Origin: Nitrosospira lacus
GTDB lineage: Bacteria; Pseudomonadota; Gammaproteobacteria; Burkholderiales; Nitrosomonadaceae
NCBI RefSeq assembly: GCF_000355765.4
Contig: NZ_CP021106.3
Location: 3,009,137 to 3,073,136, forward strand
Length of the DNA: 64,000 bases
Reading direction: 5' to 3'
The position numbers and the translations under genes were made by a program. Each line of letters opens with the position of its first letter. Within the stretch, counting starts at the first letter, position 1. Positions 17,428 through 25,191 of this stretch are shown here, piece after piece. The notes below the pieces were generated by a model. It saw nothing but the letters and a program-made list of their open reading frames with translations. It was not told the origin of the DNA and did no database searches.

Positions 17428-18865
17428 CATCAATTTCACGGATGGTTTGGATATTGCCATTTACTATTCGATTCCTGTTAAGCCACTCACCGGATGGAGG
17501 GCAAGAAAAATGTTTTATGAGACGAAAGAGCATCACCTTTATTGGCTTGGCCGCCATAGCCGTAATCTGATCCATACTGTACACCGTTCTCCGACGTACC
17601 CGATCTACTATCTCATTGACATCCTGAAGAGTGATGTACTCCTCTACGATGCCAAGACTGGTTACTGCGCGCTCATCGGTTGAGCGATAAAAAAGCACTA
17701 CGTCTCCAGGATTCATTTGTCCTAATTGGGCACGGCATAAATAGGCCTGTTTTATCGCATTGCTTGCTGTGTGTGGTGAATCGAATAAAGCCATTTGGGG
17801 TGGTTCGGCTGAAGAGATATAGTCGGAGAATAAAATTCTATGGTATTCAGGCCGGATCGGAATGATAAATTTCCTGATGCTTCTATCATGACAAAAATGT
17901 GGGAAATAATTTCGAAAATACTCAAACGCCGGCAAGTCAGTTAATGAATTATCCGGTGGCGAGATTGGATGCCGCTTCACGTACACCACATCATCATCAT
18001 AGCGGCCAAACTCGGAGAACCCAAAATCAGCCAATAATTCAAAGAGGATGTTCTGTTTGTCCGGATTGCCGTGAATATATATATTCTCAAGTCGATTCTC
18101 GGTTGCATAACGGAATGCTGCCTTCAGAAACAGCTCGCCTATTTTCCTGCCACGGCAGCTGGGCGCCACTTTAAAGGTACACAGCTTCAACAAGGCACCG
18201 AATAAAATATCTCCCTGACCAGTCGCATCATCATTTTCCTTACGAGCATAAATACACAATGCACCCAGTTTATTTGAATCAATCCAATACACCCAAGCTC
18301 TACGATCATTCCTGGCGCAGCTTCGGAACCATGTATCAAATTCCGGATACTCTTCTCGCAAACTATCGAAAAACTCATCATTCAGTAGCCGTGTCAATGA
18401 ATGCAGCGGGACATCTTGAATGTTCGGCAGATGAACCGAAGTCGGCTCATGCAAGCGACGTAAAAAATCTTCTGCCGCTTTAATCGCATAAACCCGATCA
18501 CCCAAACCACGGCTCACGGCATTTTTATGTATCCCCTTGTCTTCCGTAACTAAATAATGTGCCGCATCACAATACAGTGCATAAAGAATGGCATTGTCCG
18601 CAGCGTCATGAGAATCCGTTGCAGATGAATTCCACGGGCAGTCTGGAATGCTGTCGAGGCGAGAATATTGTTCCAACCGTGCTCGCGTTCGTGCGCCACG
18701 ATTAGCATTTTGATCATGAGTGAGGTCATCTTCCGAGGCGGGATGAACAACGAGTGGATGACCATATGCCTGTGCCAAACGCACAAAATTCGCCAGCCCC
18801 TCTGGTAGCGGTACATGCGAATCCTCAAGCGGGATTAAGATGTTGGTATCGAGCAGGAAGCGCAT
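17390..18865 (-). CDS. Three-domain protein: PIN nuclease - GNAT acetyltransferase - PUA-like (ASCH/EVE)
   Basis: A 491-residue protein. Residues 1-140 are a PIN-like domain: MRFLLDTNILIPLED at the start, DAADNAILYAL and LVTEDKGIH supply the acidic metal-binding residues. Residues about 160-300 are a GNAT domain with the acetyl-CoA loop APSCRGRKIGELFLKAA and GNPDKQNILFELLADFGF. Residues about 330-490 look like an ASCH/EVE-type PUA fold (FIIPIRPEYHRILF, MNPGDVVLFYRS). PIN domains cut RNA and GNAT toxins can acetylate aminoacyl-tRNA, so this reads as an RNA-directed effector. First gene of a three-gene operon; its last 38 bp overlap the ASCH gene. Confidence 0.75.
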   Translation of the reverse strand: MRFLLDTNILIPLEDSHVPLPEGLANFVRLAQAYGHPLVVHPASEDDLTHDQNANRGARTRARLEQYSRLDSIPDCPWNSSATDSHDAADNAILYALYCDAAHYLVTEDKGIHKNAVSRGLGDRVYAIKAAEDFLRRLHEPTSVHLPNIQDVPLHSLTRLLNDEFFDSLREEYPEFDTWFRSCARNDRRAWVYWIDSNKLGALCIYARKENDDATGQGDILFGALLKLCTFKVAPSCRGRKIGELFLKAAFRYATENRLENIYIHGNPDKQNILFELLADFGFSEFGRYDDDVVYVKRHPISPPDNSLTDLPAFEYFRNYFPHFCHDRSIRKFIIPIRPEYHRILFSDYISSAEPPQMALFDSPHTASNAIKQAYLCRAQLGQMNPGDVVLFYRSTDERAVTSLGIVEEYITLQDVNEIVDRVRRRTVYSMDQITAMAAKPIKVMLFRLIKHFSCPPSGEWLNRNRIVNGNIQTIREIDDDAFERLVSEAS

Positions 18866-19978
18866 TTAATTCAAGAAAAGAAATGGGGACGGAATCCCAT
18901 TATTGCTATCTACCGCACTTTAGAATCTTTCCTCGGTAGATTTAATTTCTAAGTGCAACTTCCAGTGTGGATACGGGATGGCACATTGGCTATGAGAATA
19001 ATACCTCAAACAACGTTCTGAAGCGAAATACGGAATTTCAGCTTTTGCCCGGGTGTATGCCGAGATGAAAAGGGTGGCAATATTGCCACGCCACTCGGCA
19101 GGTATTGCCTGCAACGGTTGCATTCAGGGCGTTCGAGAGACGAACGGATGAGTACAGTTGGTGGAAGCAAGAATCTAATGGGCTTGGCGCTCATGATATT
19201 CAGCTGAGGTCCACGAATGGCAGTTCTCCCCAAAAAGTTGGAGCCTCCCTTACTGTCGACGTATACGCGGGCATGACGTCTATAAGGAAAGAAAGTAAAG
19301 AGGTTTCCTGCACTCTTCGAGCAGGGAAAACCAATGATTCATTCGAAGCCGCATTGGTCCTTATCCCGAATCAATGCAGAATGTTATGCATATATACCTG
19401 TTACTTAAACCAGGGATGTACACGGTATATAAAGTATAAGTCCTGCGGAATACCAAATATCAACAGCCCAGCTACCCGCACATTGGACCGCCATGAATAT
19501 TTAACGTCACCGTAAAGTACGATACGTTTTAGTAGTGACGAAAAGCGATGGCGGTGCATGAAGTTAAAAAAGCCAGTTATCCCGGATAAACAAATACCTA
19601 GCCGTGAAGCAATGGTTTGATAATGACCCATGCGATAAATGCTGGAACGATAAATAGGAGTTAGTAGTTATAGTGAGAATTGGATATCGAGAAATGGCCG
19701 AGCCAAATCTCATATTCAAGCTGAACCACAATATCGCGTGAACGGGGAATGAACTATAACTGGCGTTAAACTAAAATGGGGCGTTTCATCGAGCTGTGAA
19801 TGGTCCGAATTGAGAACTGGAAAGAGCAAGTGGCAATATTGCCAGTAACGAAAAACACGGACACCTGTCAGTCCACGCCAGAGAGCCGTTGTAAAATTTA
19901 TTGAGTATTTTGGGCTTGATCGGATAGGTATTGTCAGAGCCTCTAATTCCAGAACCAGTCAGGTTCCAGGTCCGATAG
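18866..19978. other. Non-coding stretch with direct repeat copy 2
   Basis: No intact gene of known family. A plus frame 19105-19515 (136 codons; begins with ATVAFRAF, contains DEYSWWKQESNG) spans most of repeat copy 2 and is disrupted in copy 1. It may be an orphan gene fossil. The palindrome TGGCAATATTGCCA occurs near 19073. Confidence 0.4.
19054..19629. repeat. Imperfect direct repeat, copy 2
   Basis: Partner of 15464-16100. Both share long identical runs such as GGTGGAAGCAAGAATCTAAT and AGAAAGTAAAGAGGTTTCCT. Between the copies lie only the three cargo genes and short flanks. Confidence 0.8.
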
Positions 19979-20488
19979 TCAGGTCGCATACGTTTCTGCC
20001 TGTGGCGAAGGTCGCAGAACGACATGCCTCCAGGTCGCGGCAGGATCAAGATCGGCATTCCGCTGGTCCTTGGCGATTTCCTCCGGCGTCGCGGTCGACA
20101 GGTCGAGTAGGTCCGCATGCTCGCCGTACAGGCCACGCTAAAAGGGTGCCGCCGAAGAAATAACCATCTTCGGACAGTTCACAGCGCTTTTCAGTCCCTC
20201 GTTGATCTTCGCCCCTTCAGCCAGCAATACCCGCCGCTTGCGCCAGATGATCGCTACGAGTTCTTCGATCAGATGCCGCTCGATTATGCCTGTAAGCCGG
20301 TGTTCCTCGATCAGCGCCGCCAGCAGGTCGGCAAACTCACGCGCATCCTCATGGGCCAATACTACCAGTCGGTAAAGAATGCCGTGCTTCATGGCGTTGA
20401 AGCGTACGGTTTCATAACCTCCCTGCGGCGCAACTTGGTCATCAGTTGCTGGGAATGGAATCACGGAATTGTTTTCAAGTGTTTGCAT
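19979..20488 (-). pseudogene. Integrated-element protein interrupted by an in-frame amber codon
   Basis: From ATG 20488 (MQTLENNSVIPFPA) the frame runs through RFNAMKHGILYRLVVLAHED and RKRRVLLAEGAKINEGLKSA to SAAPF, then a TAG at 20138-20140. The same frame continues without a shift as RGLYGEHADLLDLSTATPEE and ends at 19979. Proteins of this type in other elements read straight through this position, as far as I recall, so a sense codon has probably become a stop; the C-terminus is also shortened. Function unknown. It overlaps the upstream TubC-like gene by 14 bp. Confidence 0.65.
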
Positions 20489-20855
20489 ATTTACCCCCTG
20501 TATGTTTTTCAATGAGTTCCAGCAGTGCCAAGCCGTCATAATATTTGCGAGGAATTTCCAGCTCGAATGTGGAGATACCCCTTATACCCACGGCGACAAT
20601 AACCGGGTCAATGGATGCGTTGTCAACCAGGATGGAATAATGTCTGTCCGGCGAGGCATTCAGCATGGCAAGTAACTCGGCGCGTTTCCGTTCCCAACGC
20701 AACTTGATCAGGATGCCGGGTTTGTTTTCGCGAATGACCGGAAGCCACTGGGCAATCACGTCGGCATCACCGGAATAGTGCAACTGGCCCTCAGCCGTGA
20801 GGTCAAGGCGAACCCCTTCAAGGACGGCTGATTCGATAATCTCCGCCGCGATCAC
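20475..20855 (-). CDS. Small element-borne protein with TubC-docking-like N-terminus
   Basis: A 126-residue protein. Residues 1-55 (AAEIIESAVLEGVRLDLTAE, then NKPGILIKLRW) resemble the TubC N-terminal docking fold often annotated in replication modules of integrative elements. The remainder has no recognised family. It follows the primase/helicase on the same strand after a 73-bp gap, the usual place for this gene in such elements. Confidence 0.65.
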   Translation of the reverse strand: MIAAEIIESAVLEGVRLDLTAEGQLHYSGDADVIAQWLPVIRENKPGILIKLRWERKRAELLAMLNASPDRHYSILVDNASIDPVIVAVGIRGISTFELEIPRKYYDGLALLELIEKHTGGKYANT

Positions 20856-20928
20856 AGCACGCCTTCCACAATCTTCGTCATGTGTGTGACAGTTTTCGCA
20901 ACGGGGGTGGCGAAAGGCGGTAAAGGTG

Positions 20929-23433
20929 TTAAAGGGGGAGATTCACCGCGACAACTCGCCAAGCTGTTCGCCCATCCGCTTCCGATTTCTGGAATTCAAG
21001 CCCTTTGACGATCCGGTTCGCATGCTTCTTCAAGAGCCAGCCAAGCTTTGAGCGATTGACCTCACCTCTTTCTTCCACAGGAAATTCACGTATTGCATCG
21101 AGAAGATCGGAATTCCCCCGTTGCGCCACCTCTACAACCTTGCGTACCGTAATGGCTGTCGATCCGAATGCAGCGTGCCATTGGGTCATCAGCCCCGCGA
21201 GCGCATCTCCGTCCGGGTCGTGCTTGACTTGTTCAAGGAGCGCCGTAGCGGGATCACAATGCCCAAGCCACATCAGCGGATGCCGGCAATAGTCTGACCA
21301 TGCGCCGCCAAAGGTCACAATGCTTTCAACGGGAGCACGCGGTGAGCCCGCCCTGCGCCATGCCAGAATAATGGTCAGCACAGCAGCTACATATAATCCC
21401 CGTTGTTTGCGTACCCTTTCGACGGGAAAACTTTTATACGTCATCGTGGCGGGTGTTGAACATCGGGGGTCGATGTGAATCGTCACAATGCGCCGCAGAA
21501 GATCACGTACCGGGCCAACGTTATTTCCAGAGCCTAAAAACAGAGTGCGCGTGCTTACTGTCGCCGTCTTACTCACCCCCAAAATCCGGTCAGTGATCTG
21601 CTCAGCCGTCAGCATTCTCTTAATGGTGCCGTGCGGTATCCAGTCGGTGTCCATGTCATCGAACTCAATAACCGCTGGGCTGGTCAGCAGCAACGACAGA
21701 ATAACTTTGGTGGCTTCTTCCGATGTGGTGGGATAACTCACTTTTGCATTTCCGGCAGGCCCGGCAAAAGCGCCAATAAGCTCGCAAAGATAAGTTTTTC
21801 CGCTACCAAAAATCGGTGCTTTGACGTGAAATCCAGGGGCATGAGCCAACGTGGGTCGCACTACAGCGGTGAAGATGGCCGAAAGCGCAGCGGCTTTATC
21901 TGCGGCTCCGACGAAGTGAAACTCGTTAAGCAACTCTTCCAGCAGGGCCAGCGCCGCCCGTGCCGCTTCAACTGTCGGTTCCTCGATGACAAATTGACGC
22001 GAGTCGAAGACACCGAAGCGCTGCGATGTTTTGTCATAACCGGCCTGTGTAATCAACTCCCCGTCTGACTCGCGAAAATACGGTTGTCTCGCGACGCCTT
22101 TTAGGGGTGGCAAGTGACGAAAGTTCTGGGCGTCGTAAAGAATGGCAACGTGCCGCTGGGGGGGATCAGAACGAACCCAATCTTCCGCGCGCCCATCGTA
22201 TTTTTCCCATGTCGCCGCGACCGACAGCTCCCTTGTCAGCGCCGGTGCGCTGGTCGGAATAATCGAAGGATCTCCGGTGGTCGGGTCGGTGGAGACGGAA
22301 ACAATCAAGCCGCCTGCCTGATAATGTCGCCTACGATCCGCCAATTCTTTTTCTGCCGCATCAATTACCCGGTGCAAATCACCGGCGACCACGCGGATGA
22401 CCGGTTTATGCCGTGCCTCGTCATTGCGAATGCCCAGGAATTCGAGCAACTGGCGAATGTGGATCTTCTCCCGGTGCGAGTGCTGGCAGCAGAATCCACC
22501 CAGGGGATATAGCTCGTCGGGTTCAAAATAGGCAGCGCCGGTGTCAAGGCCATCGGTATGCTCGTAGACCCATGGGCAGGTGATGTCGTGCTTGCCTGAG
22601 CCCAATGGCGTTTTGTAAAGTCCTCGTGCCTTGAAGGCAGCCACTACCGGATTTTCCGCAGCCTTGGGCGTCAACACATCATCAGCATCCTTGCCCATGC
22701 TGCGCCGGTTATCCTCAGAGAGTTTAGCTTCCTTCTTTGGCCGCCCAGCCGGTGCGAGTTCCAATTGCAGACGATCCACAATTTCTTGTGGCGTGTAGCG
22801 CTTTTCAGGGCGCCATTCGATTAGGCGGCAGCGAAACGGCTCACCCGCATCGTTGGCATATTTTAGTTTGCCATTGATTGCGACAGGAAGGCGTGCCCAT
22901 CGGCTTAATGGCCCGGTTGCGTTAGGGTCGCAAAGGCCAGCGTCAATCACGGCGGTAAGTAGCCGCACAGCCGCAGCACCATCGGTGATAGGATCAGCGA
23001 GAATGATCCCGCCCTGATGATTGCCCGGGCTCGTCTCGATCAGCCAGGACAATTCAAAACCCGCCAGCCGATCAAACGAAACCTTGGTGCCAAGATCGTC
23101 CAGCATCAGAAAATGGCAGGCGGCGAACCGGTCTTTACGCGCCTTGAATGAGCCGTCATCGCCGGGATAGAAGCTCGAACAACCGACGTAATTGTTATGC
23201 CCGGCAGAAAGATTGTCGACGACTTGTTCAGAGCTGTTTGCTGTCCATCCGCCGTTGCCAGGATCATGGGGCTTGGAACAGACCGCCGTGAACGCAGCTT
23301 CGGGCAATTTCTGAAATATAGCTGCGACAAATTCAGCGTTCGTAATCTTGAAATCACCACCTTTGCCGCCTTTACCGGCTTCGTCCGGCTCGGAAGCTGA
23401 AACTGTCAGCATATTGGTTGTCATGGTCGCCAC
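20929..23433 (-). CDS. Replication primase/helicase-like protein of the integrative element
   Basis: An 834-residue protein. The N-terminal third has a RepB/primase-like domain (HFLMLDDLGTKVSFDRL, SWLIETSPGNHQGGIILADP, PLSRWARLPVAING), a central Zn-like segment (TCPWVYEHTDG, FCCQHSHREK), and the C-terminal half an AAA+/DUF927-like helicase with Walker A APIFGSGKTYL, Walker B PAVIEFDDMD and sensor region TRTLFLGSGNNVGPVRDLLRR. It would initiate and unwind element replication. It starts 4 bp after the alpA stop, so the two are coupled. Full length and intact, unlike the remnant at 12.4 kb. Confidence 0.8.
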   Translation of the reverse strand: MATMTTNMLTVSASEPDEAGKGGKGGDFKITNAEFVAAIFQKLPEAAFTAVCSKPHDPGNGGWTANSSEQVVDNLSAGHNNYVGCSSFYPGDDGSFKARKDRFAACHFLMLDDLGTKVSFDRLAGFELSWLIETSPGNHQGGIILADPITDGAAAVRLLTAVIDAGLCDPNATGPLSRWARLPVAINGKLKYANDAGEPFRCRLIEWRPEKRYTPQEIVDRLQLELAPAGRPKKEAKLSEDNRRSMGKDADDVLTPKAAENPVVAAFKARGLYKTPLGSGKHDITCPWVYEHTDGLDTGAAYFEPDELYPLGGFCCQHSHREKIHIRQLLEFLGIRNDEARHKPVIRVVAGDLHRVIDAAEKELADRRRHYQAGGLIVSVSTDPTTGDPSIIPTSAPALTRELSVAATWEKYDGRAEDWVRSDPPQRHVAILYDAQNFRHLPPLKGVARQPYFRESDGELITQAGYDKTSQRFGVFDSRQFVIEEPTVEAARAALALLEELLNEFHFVGAADKAAALSAIFTAVVRPTLAHAPGFHVKAPIFGSGKTYLCELIGAFAGPAGNAKVSYPTTSEEATKVILSLLLTSPAVIEFDDMDTDWIPHGTIKRMLTAEQITDRILGVSKTATVSTRTLFLGSGNNVGPVRDLLRRIVTIHIDPRCSTPATMTYKSFPVERVRKQRGLYVAAVLTIILAWRRAGSPRAPVESIVTFGGAWSDYCRHPLMWLGHCDPATALLEQVKHDPDGDALAGLMTQWHAAFGSTAITVRKVVEVAQRGNSDLLDAIREFPVEERGEVNRSKLGWLLKKHANRIVKGLEFQKSEADGRTAWRVVAVNLPL

Positions 23434-23437
23434 CCCC

Positions 23438-23680
23438 TCAAACCAAAGCTTTGCGGGCGGCTTCCAGCTTCACCACCAAGGCGCGGATTTCTTCGTCGGT
23501 TTTCCCGGCAATGCGCGCCGTGTTTATCGCCGCCACATCACCGGACGGCCATCCTACTGCCCGTGCACCAAGGCTCACCGGCTTTGTCCATAGCCCTTGA
23601 GCAATGCGAAGATAGATGGTGGAGCGGGAAAGCCCGGATTCAGATTGAACGGCAGGAAGCCGATAGATGGTTTGCAGCAT
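23438..23680 (-). CDS. alpA: AlpA-family excisionase/regulator
   Basis: An 80-residue helix-turn-helix protein (frame extends to 23710; ATG 23680 gives the conserved start MLQTIYRLPAVQSESGLS). SRSTIYLRIAQGLWTKPVSL is the MerR/AlpA-type recognition region, followed by RAVGWPSGDVAAI. AlpA proteins activate integrase expression or act in excision of P4-like elements. Directly upstream of the primase/helicase gene. Confidence 0.88.
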   Translation of the reverse strand: MLQTIYRLPAVQSESGLSRSTIYLRIAQGLWTKPVSLGARAVGWPSGDVAAINTARIAGKTDEEIRALVVKLEAARKALV

Positions 23681-23792
23681 GTTTGCACTCCTTCGAGCGT
23701 TATTGAACATGCCGCCATTGGGAACTAGCTAGGGTACTGTCTCGCAACCTATCTGGTTCATCGCGATGAAAAGCCTTATCAATACTTGGGTT

Positions 23793-24746
23793 TCAACTTT
23801 TCGAGCTAGTCTGTCTTTTTGAAGAGAGTAAGCCCCCCCACGACGAACTATCCGTGGAAACCTCTTCAATAATTTGTTTCAACCTCGATATTGAAATCTT
23901 CTCTTCCAGCGCTACAGTGCGAAGGAATGCTTTGGTTCCTTTTGTTTTCTCTTCCAAAACTCGCTTCTTGAGTCTTTCGCGGCGTTGAGCAGGTGTTTCC
24001 GAGCTTGCCGGTGCGCCTTTTATCGACTGCTCGAATTCCCTCAGTGCTTCAGTTCGGACAACCAACACGCTATCTTCCGGCAAGCCGCTCGCCGGGCAGT
24101 AGTTTTCCGATGCGGACCGCGAGTTCCTCCTTTTGAGAAACTTCGCTCGCTTTTCTTTGTGTTCGTTCAACAGCTTTTCCGCCTCGGATTTTTCTATATT
24201 TTCTCTCGCTATCTTCGCTTTCAGCTGCTCCAGCTCCGCACGCGATCCACGACAAAATTTGTTATCCTCGAAATCAACTTGAAGCTGGCAGACAACCCCG
24301 TATTTCCCTTCAACAAAGGCGCCTTCCAAACCTCCATGGGTTATAGCTGGCCCACCGGTTAGATTCTGGTAGTTATGTTCAATGTCTAGCCGCTCGTTAC
24401 CGATCATGGGTAGGTCAAAAACATCCGCAAGCGTGACGACTTCATCCCAGAGCTCAAGCACGTGGCTCGCCTCCCCGCCAGATAACAAGGTTGGTCCCGC
24501 ATACAATCGAACCGTACCTGTGCCATTAGGCGACGGAATCTCTTCGTATTTCGCCTCTTCAATTGGAACCATATTTCCACACAGGGCTTTCGCGTGATTC
24601 GCGAAATAGACAGACAACCGCAACCGGCCATCAAGCGCGAAGCGCAGTACATGAGCTTCTGTCACTTCCTCATCGAATACGATTGCTAGATGCCGAGCCG
24701 CGTCTGGTACTGTTAACCATTCTTTCAATTTTAAGAGTTTACTCAC
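23793..24746 (-). CDS. Element-associated protein of unknown function
   Basis: A 317-residue protein beginning LKLKEWLTVPDAARHLAIVF, a pattern shared by hypothetical proteins next to AlpA/primase modules. Residues about 170-215 form a highly charged, probably coiled-coil stretch (LEQLKAKIARENIEKSEAEK), and the C-terminus holds a basic helix-turn-helix-like segment (ISRLKQIIEEV). It may bind DNA. It sits upstream of alpA on the same strand with a 112-bp gap. No confident family. Confidence 0.65.
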   Translation of the reverse strand: MSKLLKLKEWLTVPDAARHLAIVFDEEVTEAHVLRFALDGRLRLSVYFANHAKALCGNMVPIEEAKYEEIPSPNGTGTVRLYAGPTLLSGGEASHVLELWDEVVTLADVFDLPMIGNERLDIEHNYQNLTGGPAITHGGLEGAFVEGKYGVVCQLQVDFEDNKFCRGSRAELEQLKAKIARENIEKSEAEKLLNEHKEKRAKFLKRRNSRSASENYCPASGLPEDSVLVVRTEALREFEQSIKGAPASSETPAQRRERLKKRVLEEKTKGTKAFLRTVALEEKISISRLKQIIEEVSTDSSSWGGLLSSKRQTSSKS

Positions 24747-25191
24747 ACTGCGCTCCTTCGCGGTTACCCTATATTGCTATGTGATGACAGTGGAGTAAAA
24801 GTACTCCCACTATCGCTTTATTAAATAATGCGCCATCAATTCAATTGGATTATGAGGGGCTTTACAGTACATTACGGTACTTTGCAGTTCAAGATCACCC
24901 CTGGAAAAAATTAACTGTCCCCACTACCGCCACGATAACCTTTGCATAGAATGGACTTCGCCAGAAGCGGCGTGCCTGACCGATGAACAGAACCACCTCA
25001 GCATCGCCCATCGAGGGGGAGCCTCCATGTAGACGGCAAGTGTTGGACAACCCTTTAAGTAAGAAAAAGGATCAAAACACGAGAATTTGCGCTGAGGCAA
25101 TGAAGTCAGTGCACCTGAACTTTTAGAGGGTCCTTTTAATAATATGCTTGCTATCTTTGAACCCCAAAAAATCGCTACAGGAAGCTGAAAT
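24747..25191. promoter_or_regulatory. Divergent intergenic region upstream of the type III R-M genes
   Basis: No gene seen. It must hold the promoter of mod-res and of the leftward replication module. The AT-rich tract near 24810-24900 is the likeliest place. Confidence 0.4.
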
